DNA of 64,000 nucleotides from contig BSYO01000036.1 in assembly GCA_033239525.1 (NCBI GenBank), forward strand, positions 2,006,126-2,070,125, written 5' to 3'. The notes beneath the pieces were generated by a model. It was not told where the DNA came from. It saw only the letters and a list, made by a program, of their open reading frames with translations, and ran no database searches. Positions 22,332-33,699 of the stretch are shown here, piece by piece. The position numbers and the translations under genes were made by a program. Origin of the DNA: Nepenthes gracilis. Taxonomy: Eukaryota; Streptophyta; Magnoliopsida; Caryophyllales; Nepenthaceae. Numbering within the stretch: the first letter of the stretch is position 1; every line of letters starts with the position of its first letter.

Positions 22332-25300
22332 ATGGCGGAAGAAAAGAGTCACAGCCCAGAAAGGATGCCGTTAAGCTCAGCTGAAGGAGTCAGTGCTAGA
22401 AATAACAAGCTATGGAACTTGCAAGCATGGCTTAAACTCAAGTATGTGAAGCTGGGGTATCACTATTTGATCTCGAACGCAGCGTATCTCGTGTTAGTCT
22501 CTCTCTTGGCCGCCTCCTATGGCTCTCTGAGAAATCTGTCTGTCCACGATGTTATCCGACTGTGGGAGCTCATCAAGTTTAATGGCGTGACCGTCTTCCT
22601 CAGCTTGTCTCTGGTAGTTTTCACGGCGACAGTTTACTTCGTGAGCCGACCGAGAAAAGTTTACCTGGTGAATTTCAGTTGTTACAGGCCTGACTCGTCG
22701 CTGAAGACGCCAAGGGAGCTGTTCGTGGATAGGACGATGAAGGCCGAGATATTCACGTCTGAGAATGTCGCGTTCCAAAGAAGATCCTAGAGAGGTCGGG
22801 GCTCGGACAGGAGACGTACTTTCCGGAGGCTTTGCTCCGGGTACCGTCGGACCCTAATATGGCGGAGGCGAGGAAGGAGGCGGAGATGGTGATGTTTGGC
22901 GCCATTGATGAGCTGCTGGAGAAGACGGCGGTGAAGGCGAAGGATATTGGGATAGTCGTTGTGAACTGCAGCTTGTTCAATCCGACGCCCTCTCTGTCCG
23001 CCATGATTGTAAATCGATACAAGATGAGCGGATATGTTGAGAGCTTCAATCTCGGTGGAATGGGTTGCAGTGCCGGGCTTATCGCCATTGATCTTGCTAA
23101 GCAGCTTCTGCAGGTCTGTGAACTGAAACCTCTCTCTGCACCGAGCTCCATTATAACACTTAAATGGCTAAGATTATTTAATATAAATTAATTATTTTAA
23201 TATAAACTTTATTTTAACTTTGCATTTTAATTTAATTCATATGTAATCCCAACCTCTGAAATTTCAACAAAATCATAATACCAAGGATTGAGGGGGCGTC
23301 CTTCTCCCCCGTGGAGAATGATCGTCATTCTCTTTATCTGGACCGTCAGATGTAAAATCCGACGGTTATGTATTTTAGATGATTAAATTTAAAATCGAAC
23401 GGTCCATGTTATATTATCCATTCAAAACGTGTGGACCGTCGGATTTTACATCCGACGATTCAAATGAGGAGAAGGACGGTCCTTCTACACAAGGGAGAAG
23501 GATGCCCCCCAAATCCCATAATACCAACCTTCTAGTGTTCTCTTACAAGTAAGACAATTGGATCAAGAATTCAACCGCTCTAAGCTGATTTTTAAAATAA
23601 AAAATAAAAAAAATAATTATAATAATTATATGTTATTATTTTTTATAAGATAAACGTTTTAATATTTTAATATTATATTAAATATTTTTAAAATTATTTT
23701 ATATTATTTTAATAAAGTAAAATAATGACCACTAAATGTTAAAAATTTAACAATAAAAATTTGTATGAATAAAACTCAAATTTATGGCATATAATCACAT
23801 AATAAGAGGACATCATCTTACTTTTAAGATATACTTTTTTTTATTTTAACTTTAAAATTATTAAATATAAATTCAACTATTAATATATTTTTAAAAGTTC
23901 ATAAAAACAAAATTTACACAATATATATATATATATATATAAATTATTAAATTTAGACCTAATAAATAAATCGATGAGGTGTAGCTCCAGCTGTCTTACA
24001 CGGGCATATGGGCCTCCAACACTAATGTTGTGAAATGATTTAGCCTTATAATGAGGGGTAGATTTATACAAAGGAAAAAAACTTAAATTAGAACTCAGTA
24101 AGATATTGAATATCTTTTTTTTCTCTTTTTTATTTTCTTTTTTCTATGTAGCACTTTTTATTTTATATAATGATTTCAGACATGATTTTACATCAATGTT
24201 GGTGCATGAGCATCTTAAGACTCGACCTCCCTAGATAAAGGGCACATGAGCGCCTATCAAGCACATATTAACTGTGACTTTTTTTGTATAAATTACACAC
24301 ATGCGCCTCTTGGAGTTGCATCATGTGCTACTCTGATTTTAACGACGCACGTGCTCTTATTATGTTCCCATCATACATTACTTGGTTGACCTTATATCGA
24401 CCATCGACTTACTCTCACATGAATATAATGCACGACTCTTCAGCATCGTTTGTCACTTAGATGCTCATCGATCAATTTTCGGTCGATCCTTATATAATAT
24501 TGCGTGATCCTTGTTTCACTTCTTTGCCTAAGGGTTTTGCACATGAATATTATGCATTTTTCGGATAATCTAACTATAAATTTTAGCATTCATAAGAAAG
24601 TGATCTAAAATTAAATATAAAGAAACTCATATCCAAAAAACCAATTGAGACCATGTATAATTGCATATGTCTTAATCCCTCTATTAAATGACTTACTCAT
24701 AACATTTGCAATGTTTAAGGGAAAATTATACACTAACATGGCCTTTGAGATTTAGAAAGTTACCTGCGCTTTGTTTTTAGCAGTTTGCATTTAAAGACAC
24801 AAATATGATAATTAGACACATTTCAGTAGTTGTTAAAAGTTTATATTTAATTTGGACAGTTAGATGTACAGAAGGGACGAGTGAAAATGAGGGGCATTGT
24901 GACGCGGATTCATACGGTGTCTCATATGATGCCGTATAGCAACCGTTAGATTCCTATCTAATGCCCATCATTAATCATTTTATTTTAAATAAAAATATTT
25001 TTTATTATTTTTTGATAACAAAAAAAACGATGAATATTGGATGGAGATCTAACTGCTACTGTATGGAGTCTTACGGAAATTGTACGAATCACGTTGCAGC
25101 ACCCCTACCCTCGGGATAAGCTAGCGACATATTTGGATTTCTTTTTTTTTTTTTTTATTAGTTTTAGATAAATGTTATTTGCATCACAATTTTTCACAGG
25201 TGCACTCCAACTCCTATGCCTTAGTGGTGAGCATGGAGAACATCACCCTCAATTGGTATTTGGGCAACGATCGATCCATGCTCTTGTCCAATTGCCTCTT

Positions 25301-25982
25301 CCGTATGGGAGGTGCTGCCATCCTCTTGTCAAACCAACCATCGGATCATCGCCGCTCAAAATACCAGCTCATTCACACTATTCGCACTCATAAGGGTTCG
25401 AACGACAAAAGCTATAGATGTGTATTTCAAAAGGAAGATTCTGAAAGAAATATCGGCGTCTCCCTCTCAAAGGACCTAATGGCCGTGGCAAGGGAAGCCC
25501 TGCAATCCAATATCACAACCCTCGGGCCATTAGTCCTTCCAATGTCAGAGCAGCTCATATTTTTTGGGATATTAATTGCGAGAAAAGTCTTTAAAATGAA
25601 GATCAAACCATATATACCGGACTTTAAAGTAGAGCTTGAGCATTTTTGCATCCACGCCGGAGGAAGGGCTGTGCTCGACGAGCTAGAGAAGAACCTCGGG
25701 CTAAATGACTGGTTCATGGAGCCATCAAGGATGACTCTTTATAGGTTTGGGAACACCTCTAGTAGCTCATTGTGGTATGAATTGGCCTATATAGAAGCTA
25801 AGGGAAGGATTACAAAGGGTGATAGGGTATGGCAGATTGCTTTTGGATCAGGGTTCAAGTGTAACAGTGCGGTGTGGCGAGCATTGAGGACCATTGACCC
25901 AGCCAAGGAGAAGAATCCATGGATGGATAAGATTAATGAATTTCCCGTTCATGTGCCTAAGGTGACTGCCGTTGTTTTTTGA
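22332..25982 (+). CDS. KCS: 3-ketoacyl-CoA synthase (FAE1/KCS family), exons 22332-23113 and 25200-25982
   Basis: Condensing enzyme of very-long-chain fatty acid elongation (malonyl-CoA plus acyl-CoA to 3-ketoacyl-CoA) in the ER membrane, feeding waxes, suberin and sphingolipids. ATG 22332 (GCCATGGCG) opens exon 1. Two membrane segments lie near residues 46-64 and 86-103, then [10 protein letters not shown]. The catalytic triad fits the family: Cys246 in GGMGCSAG, His413 in CIHAGGRA and Asn446 in FGNTSSSS; spacing equals FAE1 to within one residue. Exon 1 ends CAG|GT at 23113; exon 2 starts after cacag at 25199, phase 0. With one base restored, the length is about 521 residues, normal for KCS. 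Near 22775-22781, TTCCAAAGAAG lacks one A relative to the expected frame, so as written exon 1 stops at 22790. This is either a sequence error or a recent null. Confidence 0.9.
23285..23516. mobile_element. Mutator-like MITE with 11-bp target duplication
   Basis: The ends ggattgagggggcgtcc and (reverse complement of the right end) ggatttggggggcatcc form terminal inverted repeats that continue imperfectly for about 75 bp, with ccttctccc and agatgtaaaatccgac in both arms. Both sides are flanked by an identical 11-mer, CATAATACCAA (23274-23284 and 23517-23527). A target duplication of 8-11 bp points to the Mutator superfamily. It has no coding capacity. Confidence 0.85.
24891..25105. repeat. Degenerate foldback/MITE-like element in KCS intron
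   Basis: The left arm from ggggcattgtgacgcg and the reverse complement of the right arm from ggggtgctgcaacgtg align for about 80 bp at roughly 60-65% by eye. The shared order includes attc.tac, a ..gtta gat block and a catc.tt end, around an AT-rich centre. No clear target duplication is visible. Probably an old DNA-transposon derivative. Confidence 0.5.
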
Positions 25983-26780
25983 TCCTCGGCTACTTATTTT
26001 TATTTTTATTTTTCTGTGTGGCTCCATAGAACAAAGTTGGTTTTATATGTCTAATGATTTAGACTGTTATGTCTAATATAGTAATATAGTTCTGTATTTT
26101 AAGATATGAATGAATGATTAAAATTTACAAATTTATATTTCTCTCTCAATCATGTTGATCACCCTCCCCTTTTTTGGACCCGAGATGTTGATAGATTCTA
26201 GGTCCATGTGGTTCGATTAGTCACATCGCCAAGCAAACTAACTACAAATCTATGTAGATGTCGAGCTATCGAAAAGCTGACTCTCATTGTCAAAGTGATA
26301 CTCAATAAAAAAAGTTATGCTCAATTATAATATCAGAGTCCTTCTCTATCAGTTTGGTCTAAGCTGATAGAACGACTAAAATTATTGACCAAAGTAAAAG
26401 AGATAGACATTAATAAATATGCAATTTTAGCCACAGTCAAAATAAAATGCTATGTAGTAAGTTACTTAAAAGATCTATTAAACTTATATTAATGAGCATG
26501 ACACCTAATCCTAATGATATAGTAAAAAAATCACTTATTGAATAGCTAGTAAAATATTTGTTTTAATTGTTATTTTGGTTAAAAAGTGTGTCTAATAAAA
26601 AAATGATAAAAGTACATATTATAAAATTTGGACCATCAAAATATTTATATTTATACTCATGGAATCAAAAAATAGCACATCCCTCCTTATGTTAATTATT
26701 TATCATTTTTCTTATAATAATATTTTTTGAAAATAATTATTTTCAACCAAAATTTTTTAAAAAATAATATATATATATAT
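25983..26780. other. KCS 3' flank with possible small LTR remnant
   Basis: The KCS 3' UTR presumably lies in the first 150 bases. At about 26322-26334, taatatcagagtcc resembles a decayed tRNA-iMet primer site (tggtatcagagcc) behind a less AT-rich block (26160-26320), so this may be a TRIM or copia LTR fragment. Positions 26766-26780 are (AT)n and include the TATAT target duplication of the next element. Confidence 0.3.
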
Positions 26781-26999
26781 TGTTGCAACCGCAACAATTT
26801 CGGGCCGATATACCAGCAGCTGGTGCTGATTTAGTGAGGAAGTAAGGGGAAGGGGAGTTCTGGGGAAAGGGATGAGGACGAAGAACAGAAGGAGAGGGAA
26901 AAGATTTGAGAGAGAAAGTGAGAGAGAGGAGAGTACAGAGAACTGAGTGATAATTCCTGCTTCATTCTGTTTGTTTCTGGCATTACATATGATCAATAG

Positions 27000-27016
27000 C
27001 ACGTGGGCTCCACGTG
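27000..27016. promoter_or_regulatory. Double G-box in chromovirus LTR
   Basis: CACGTG occurs at 27000-27005 and 27011-27016, 11 bp apart (cacgtgggctccacgtg). The same pair is in the other LTR at 31838-31843 and 31849-31854. G-box/ABRE cores of this kind bind plant bZIP and bHLH factors, so the LTR may respond to ABA or light; that is inference. Confidence 0.6.
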
Positions 27017-27077
27017 GGTTTCTGAGTCAATACAGAATATCAAAATGCTAACAGAACAACGGCCGAACAGAACAATT

Positions 27078-27163
27078 GGGCGGAGGACCACAATATAGGG
27101 CGGAGGACCACAAATGGGCGGAGGACCACAATTGGGCGGAGGACCACAAATGGGCGGAGGACC
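27078..27163. repeat. Five-unit minisatellite in 3' LTR
   Basis: Five copies of gggcggaggaccacaa(w)t with 17-19-bp spacing. The other LTR also has five copies. Confidence 0.9.
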
Positions 27164-27367
27164 GACCAGAACAATAAAGCCTAAAATACCAAATCTCTGT
27201 ATACCAATTGGAAGTATAATAATGACTATACCAATACTCTAAATGTAATACCCTAAAATACTATATGAAATCTCGGTATACGTGGAGGATGTGATGTGAT
27301 GAACCAACATACACGGGTTTTGGTGAGTTGGCGATGTCGCGCGTCCCGTTGTAATGAGACGGTAACA

Positions 27368-27600
27368 TTACCCTCCTCATCGAACACGACCTTGTCCTCG
27401 AGGTGGAAAGAAGGAAAATCTTGGGGGAATTTGGTTCCCACGTGGCCTCTAGCGGAGTTGAGAGTGAACGAGGAGTTGGGGTATGAAAGTATTTTCTCCG
27501 AAGTACTTTGCGGAAACCAAGGATTTATTGTGGTGTAAGGAATTTGGGTTCCTTGTTTTTTGGTGGGAAATGCTTAAAACTAATGGGTCCATCGGGAGGA
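27368..27600 (-). pseudogene. Chromodomain remnant of chromovirus
   Basis: On the minus strand, in changing frames, ILGFRKVLRR, EATWEP and FPSFHLEDKVVFDEEGNVT follow the pattern of a C-terminal chromodomain (IL..R..R, ATWE, FHLEDKV). The last codons run into the 3' LTR: the polypurine tract GAGGAGGG (27371-27378, minus) is also coding for the EEGN region. Chromodomains guide integration to modified histones; this one is broken. Confidence 0.75.
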
Positions 27601-30500
27601 CCTTGTTAATTAGAAACGTGGAAAATGTTGTGGAACGGAATCGATTGGGAGTTCAAGCTGATGCATAGCGGGTCCAATTCTTTTCGAAATACGGAAAGGT
27701 CCATAGTAGCGTTTGGCAATTTATTAGGCGACGGTGCGCGATCGATGATTTTAGTCAACAGCGTAAACCCAAGCTCCCAATCGAAATTCCTTCTCGGATC
27801 GGTGGGCATGCTTGATTCTTCATACTTGGGCCCGCAGCAGATTGGCTTGCAACAAGGCGAGCACCGAAATGGTTCTGCTCCATGCAGGCGAGGAAGAACC
27901 ATGTAGATACTCGAAGGAGAGGGGGGGAATTCCGAGACAGCCTCGAATGGGCTCATCTTCGTGGAGGAATCTTTGTCTTGTGTTATAACTCCATTCCGCC
28001 CAAGGAGAAACCTGGTCCAAGCGGGGTGGTCGACACAAAGTGCGAAGGTAATCTTCGAGATGGTTGTTGATGACCTCGTTTACCGTCGGTTTGAGGTGGT
28101 AGGCGCTTTACCGAGTGTGGTTTTTTGTTTGAAAAATTCATTGAACTTACTCATGAAAATGGGGTCACGGTCCGAGACAATTTCAGCGGGCATACCATGG
28201 AGATTTCTTGGATGAAAACGGCGGGGTCTTCTGCGGTGAAGGGGTTGCGGAGGCCCACAAAATGAGCATACTTCGAAAGTCGATCGACCACTACCCATAT
28301 TTGTCTTGCCTTGAGACATAGTGAGTTATAAAGTCCATGGAGATGGATGTCCAAATGATCTTGGGGATCTTTTATAGGTAAACGTTGGATTTTGCTTGTT
28401 GACATGTGGCAATTTGGGTGATGAAGGTGTGGATGTCTTGGCGCATTTTTATATAAATAGAAATGGTTAAAAATACTAACGTTATTTGGAAAATATGGCC
28501 CCCTGCAGGCGAGGCATGATACTCATGCAAGATAAGATTTAAAAGATTCGGGGGAATGAAGACGCGTCCCTTGAAGAAGACCAAGCCATCGCGACCGAGT
28601 TTTTGGCGAAGTCCGGGAGTCTGTATTGCGGAACATGAACTAAACGGAATAAAAGCCCCGAATATTGATCTTCTGGGCCGGGGAGATAAGAATATTTATT
28701 GGATAGTGATTCTGGACAATTATCCTTGCCGGTTTGTAAGTGATTTCAAAGTCATATCAGATATATTTGGTGAGCCAATATGTGTTCGGGAGTGTGAACG
28801 ATACGATTTAAGAGGGCCTTGAGGGGCAAGTGGTATATTAAGTGGGTACCCGGCAAAGTACCGCCATTTCTTGATGGATTCGGAGATAGCACAGCTCCCG
28901 TATGTACGTAGAGGCATTTTATCGGGAGCTAAATATTATCACCAGGCGATGGGGTGTCCCGCTTGGAGGATGACACCAATGCCATGTCCCAAGCATCTGT
29001 TTGAATGGTGAACGGTTTGGAATAGTCCGGTAGGGCGATCTTGGGGTCGTTGTAAAAATTTTGAGGGCTTTTTTGGTGGCTGCAGTGGACCAAATAAAAG
29101 CATCCTTCCTCGTGATTGGGTAAGTGGTGCAGCAATTTTGGGCGTACCAGGGTCAATAATGCGGTAGTAATATTGCCAAACCCAAGAATCCCCGAGTTGT
29201 TTGATACTTGTAATCATTACGGATTGCCTAATTTTGGTAGGGTCAACTTCAACCCCTTGAGCTGATACAATGTGGCCCAAGTAGGCGATAGATGTTTGCC
29301 CGAACTCGCACTTGCTGCGCTTAACATAAAAGACTTGGTCCTTAGGATTGGAGCACATTTTCCACATGTACAGTCTTGAAAATAACTATAGATCAAAATG
29401 TCGTCGAAGAATACTAACACAAACTTAGGAGATAATTGGACGGAAAATGTTATTCATTTCGGATTGGAAGGTGGACGGTGCGTTGGTCAAGCCAAGGGCA
29501 TCACTAAAAACTCATAGTGACCCTCATGTGTTATGTCTTGTGGACATTGGGTGCACCGGATGGGTGATTAGGATCGCAAATCCCGACCGAGAACACCCGT
29601 GCCCCATGTAATTCATCCAAGAGCTCATCTACGGTGGGAATGGGAAACCGGTCCTTGATGGTGATCGCGTTGAGAGCGCGATAATCCACAAAACCGCCGG
29701 CTACCATCCTTTTTCTTGAATAACAAAAAAGTGATGAAAACTAAAAACCCAATTATTTTTGCAAGCATAAATCAACCCGTTCCATTTCGTTTTACGGAAA
29801 ACCGATAAGGTCTAACATTCAAGAGTTCGGTTTGTGGGTTGAAAATTGGATGGTCGGACTCGGGGTGGAGGTAGGCCGTGTGGTAGTTCAAATATATTGG
29901 AGAAGGAGTTGATAATTTGGGTGAGTTTGGGCATTTTGAGAATCGGTTGAGGTAAACTTGGTGTAATCTAGTGGGGTTGATTTGGTAAGGAATCCGGTGT
30001 GGAAGCATATGGAGGTGGAAGTATGAAGCCAGCGATCGGGTGGATTCCTCCCTCTTTAATTGCCCCAATGTCATTGTGGTTATCGTTTAAAGCCCATGCA
30101 AGTGTGATCCAAGTACCAAAGTAATCAAAGCTCATCACGGAGGGTCCGATAGTCAAAGACCATTGGGCGAATTGGACTCCCAACACCAAGTCATCTAGTA
30201 GATGGGTATGAGATAAAGCTTTTATTCAAAGCAAACTTGATCGGGTAACTTCCACCTTGAGCATAGTCCTTCACATCGAAGGAAGCCCATTGCCCCAACG
30301 TTCAAGTGGCAAGAGGGTTCAATGGGAAGCCCGATATTTGGCAATGCGGGTTTGGAGGAAGTTGTGGTGGAGCCACCTGTCCAAAAGGATGAACGGGTGT
30401 CCCGAGAGATGGAGCCTTGTAAACGTAGGGTGGAGGGTATAAAATGCCCTTCGAGAGCGTGAAGGAGATGTTAGGAACAAAATCGGTGGTAAATAAGGAG
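27601..30500 (-). pseudogene. Chromovirus pol: protease, RT, RNase H and integrase, all broken
   Basis: Minus strand, N to C. A protease-end segment VLGVQFAQWSLTIGPSVMSF is at about 30189-30130. RT shows VRPYRFSVKRN (about 29790), LVFFDDILIYS (29420-29385, catalytic FDD) and KCEFGQTSIAYLGHIVSAQG. RNase H is seen at about 28960-29000 (HHSNRCLGHGIGVILQ). The integrase zinc finger is YHASPAGGH...ATCQQAKSN (28510-28380) and the core has IWVVVDRLSKYAHFVGLRNP with HGMPAEIVSDRDPIFMSKF (28320-28140; catalytic D in VSDRD). WAEWSYNT lies further on at about 27990. At least a dozen frame changes separate these pieces. Confidence 0.88.
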
Positions 30501-31594
30501 GATAAGTTCACGGGGGAGATTGGTTTTAATCGGGGTCATGGGGGCTGTTTCCAAATTTTGGAGCCAAAGTAATTTACCCCCTTCTTCCTCCGCCAACATA
30601 CACAAGAATTTGGGTGGGCTACATCGGTGGCACGGAGCAAATTTCTCATCGCAGATTTAAACACAATCCCCCTAGCTCGGCGGGCTGCCATTTCTGAGGG
30701 GGTTAATTTTTTTATGGGTAGTGAAGAGAGAGGGTTTTTTACCGTCACTGGTGTGGGAGCATCCAGGAGGCGAGATCCCGTGGGGCGCGGCCAAATTGGC
30801 TTACAGGCTTCCAGCTTTTCCTCCACCAGTTTAGCCATCCCAATTGCATCGGGAAGGTTAGTCGGCTTCAACAACAGGAGTTCCCTCCGTATTTCGTCCC
30901 TCAGTCCCGAAATGAAGCAGTTGAGCAGATTGGTGGTCGATAAGCCACGCGTTCGAGTCGACAATGATTCGAACTCTATCATGTAAGCCGTTACCATTCT
31001 GGGTGTCTTCTTGCGAAGCATGCAGGCGGCCGGGGTTCGGAGAGGAGGATGGTCCAAATCTGAGTTCGAGGGCTTTGGAAAAACCTTCCCAGGTGGATAG
31101 CTGGCCGGTGGCGTCCATCCACTGATACCATTGTAGTGCCGTGCCGGACATGTAGAACGCGGCCACCATCAATTTCCTGGTAAGGAGTGCCGTGGAATAA
31201 GAAAAGCGTTCGATTTGGAAGAGCCACCAAGGACATTTTCGCCGGTGAAGAATGGCGGTTCAATTGGGCGGCGAATGGAGGTAGGGTTTTGTAAGTGGGT
31301 TGAGTCAGAGCGAGGTTTTGGGATGTTGTTGGGGTCACTGGAGGAATTGAGTACGAGGAAGGCGTAGGTAACAGAGGTGGATTTAGAGAGGGAGAGGTTG
31401 AGACCTGGCGATCGAAGCGACTCAGAACTTGGCGTATTTCTGAACGGAGCTCTGTGATGGACTGCTGCATTTCGTCGCACTTCTGTGGGAGGTGTTCCAG
31501 GGACGTCAGGCGATCTGCATGTTCTCGCAGCTCCTGCGTGAGGTTGTTGAGGGACTCCTCGTGGGCTCTGTATCTCGAATCTGCAGTCAGCCAT
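30501..31594 (-). pseudogene. Chromovirus gag, frameshifted
   Basis: ATG 31594 (ATGGCTGAC) follows the primer site closely, but the frame is lost within a few codons. The adjacent frame gives a coiled-coil start (RAHEESLNNLTQELREHAD). The core VAAFYMSGTALQWYQWMDAT (about 31170-31110), FISGLRDEIRRELLLLKPTN (about 30910) and KLVEEKLEACKP are typical of chromovirus Gag. Near 30700-30600 the zinc-knuckle region after PSEMAARRARGI is scrambled. No intact product is possible. Confidence 0.85.
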
Positions 31595-31598
31595 TTTG

Positions 31599-31616
31599 TC
31601 TCAATGAGAGCACCAA
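31599..31616 (-). other. Chromovirus primer binding site
   Basis: On the minus strand TTGGTGCTCTCATTGAGA begins two bases inside the 5' LTR end. This TTGGTGCTYTCATTGAGA string recurs in plant gypsy elements at this place. The primer tRNA was not assigned. Confidence 0.7.
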
Positions 31617-31618
31617 TT

Positions 31619-32211
31619 TGTTGCAACCGCAACAATTTCGGGCCGATATACCAGCAGCTGGTGCTGATTTAGTGAGGAAGTAAGGGGAAGGGGAGTTCTG
31701 GGGAAAGGGATGAGGACGAAGAACAGAAGGAGAGGGAAAAGATTTGAGAGAGAAAGTGAGAGAGAGGAGAGTACAGAGAACTGAGTGATAATTCCTGCTT
31801 CATTCTGTTTGTTTCTGGCATTACATATGATCAATAGCACGTGGGCTCCACGTGGGTTTGGCTGAGTCAGCCATACAGAATATCAAAATGCTAACAGAAC
31901 AACGGCCGAACAGAACAATTGGGCGGAGGACCACAATTGGGCGGAGGACCACAAATGGGCGGAGGACCACAATTGGGCGGAGGACCACAAATGGGCGGAG
32001 GACCGACCAGAACAATAAAGCCTAAAATACCAAATACTGTATACCAATTGGAAGTATAATAATGACAGTATACCAATACTCTAAATGTAATACCCTAAAA
32101 TACTATATGAAATCTCGGTATCTACGTGGAGGATGTGATGTGCGCGAGCTGTTACGGGTTTTCAGCTGAGTTGGCGATGTCGGCGTGCCCGTTGTAATGA
32201 GACCGGTAACA
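31619..32211 (-). repeat. 5' LTR of chromovirus
   Basis: 593 bp, with the same ends and order as 26781-27367. Has five gggcggaggacc units (31921-32004), the double G-box, and a near-palindrome ggctgagtcagcc (31859-31871) that is reduced in the other LTR. Confidence 0.93.
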
Positions 32212-33699
32212 TATATATTATTTTTATACAATTATTTATATTTTAATACAAGTAGGTATACAAATAAATATATAAATAATATTACTCTTACATAAATCTA
32301 CCAGAACTCTCAATATTAGCATACAACTTTTATCTTAATAAAATTTCATGTACCATTATCTAAATAAAAATTTAAAAATTACACCAAATAAAAAGCTAGA
32401 AATAAGAAATATAAATTGAGAGAAGCCACTTAATCATAATTTAGTAACATGCCAAAGAAATCCAAACATGAATCATCTCTCTGTTGTGCTTAATTTCAAA
32501 TCTATAACAAATCTAATGGAAAAATCAAGTAAATTTGTGTATATTCGACCGATATCTAAACCAACATGCATTTCAAGTGGCAATCATTCGCTATTCACGC
32601 TCAAATTCTAAAAACCTTCCGCTTGATCACTTGTGAAGCGTTACGGATTTGGGGGGGAAGAGCTCCATCTCTACGGGAAATGAAGAAATTGGTTCTCGAT
32701 ATCTTAATTATTTATTTTTAAATAATTTTTTAGTTTTTTTTAAAAAATCAGTTAAAACTAATTAGGTTAAACTAATTAGATTGTAACCATCTATTTAGAA
32801 ATAAACGATTGAGATTTGAAGAATCAAAACATCCATCTTTTTAAAAGATAGGCGCATCGTTAATCCCTGTGTTACTCGCTTGCCAATATTTTGCCAACCT
32901 GGTGCTCGGCCCCCTATCATGCATTCTTCTTGTTACTACTTTATACGTTTAAGTAGAAATCATCCATTGAAAAAATTAAAAAAAAATCAAAAATTGGTAT
33001 ATAAAATGGTTCTTGTGCCTTATATGAAAGTAACACAGCCAATGAAAATATCGAGTGATATGTATTGCAGTATGAGTTCAATTTTCAGGGGCTTTAATAT
33101 GTGTTGTTAACAAGTTGAGATGAACTAAGTATTACTTGAGCTAAGTTTAATTGATGAACGGGGCTGTATTCGATCATTCAATCTGTAAAATTATCTAGAA
33201 TGGTTTTTACATATCTTTTATATGATAAGTTCGATATCTTGATCTTTTATAGGTAAAATTGCCTTTTCGATCTAAGGCAATTTTACTTAAATATTTTTAT
33301 ATAAATTAAATATAAAAAATACATTTTTATTTAAATATTTTTAGATCCAAAGAGGTTTAAAAGATTAGGGAAAATATTTTAAAATTTTTTTGCGACTGAT
33401 TGCGGCTGACTAAACAATAATAAATATTTTCCGTGGGATTGGATAATAATATTTATTTTATGATTCTCTTAAATATTAATTTTTATTATTTAAATAATTT
33501 AGATATATTTTTATAATATAAACGGTTAAAATTAAAATAATATGTTAAAAAATTATATTAATTTATATCATTTATTATTTTTAAAATAATATTAATTATT
33601 GTAATATTATAACCATGCCGATGTCATAAGAAACCCTCACAGTTGCGTATACGTAATTTAAAAAATAATACTTTTTTTTAACTAAAAATAAAGTATATA

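Larger units (their letters stand above)
23114..25199 (+). other. KCS intron, 2086 bp
   Basis: The donor gtctgtg and acceptor ttttcacag flank it, with T-rich tracts before the acceptor (25142-25156). It contains a Mutator-like MITE (23285-23516), a (TA)n tract (23921-23941), a degenerate inverted-repeat element (24891-25105) and old repeat scraps at 24190-24560. Many KCS genes have no intron or a short one, so its size is largely explained by insertions. Confidence 0.85.
26781..27367 (-). repeat. 3' LTR of chromovirus
   Basis: 587 bp. Plus-strand ends are tgttgcaacc and ggtaaca. It is nearly identical to 31619-32211 over the first 270 bases. The other half differs by short gaps, for example gtttctgagtcaatac against gtttggctgagtcagccatac. 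Contains five 17-19-bp units and a double G-box. Confidence 0.93.
26781..32211 (-). mobile_element. Ty3/gypsy chromovirus, minus strand, defective
   Basis: Two LTRs (26781-27367 and 31619-32211) with TG...CA ends enclose gag-pol read on the minus strand. TATAT flanks both sides (26776-26780 and 32212-32216), though the site is TA-rich. Domains in order on the minus strand are gag with zinc knuckle region, protease, RT, RNase H, integrase and chromodomain, the last marking it as a chromovirus. The total of 5.4 kb is typical for the group. Essentially every domain is broken by small indels, yet much of the LTR pair is near-identical, which is odd. It sits 0.8 kb downstream of the KCS stop codon. 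Confidence 0.92.

Noticed and set aside
26205..26230. tRNA-like or SINE B-box (gtggttcgattag)
   Set aside because: No A-box, cloverleaf or poly(A)/T tail at proper distance; a single box match is expected by chance.
31821..32076. Periodic ORFs (VVLRPF and GPPPICGPPPNC repeats)
   Set aside because: They are translations of the five-unit minisatellite in the chromovirus LTR.
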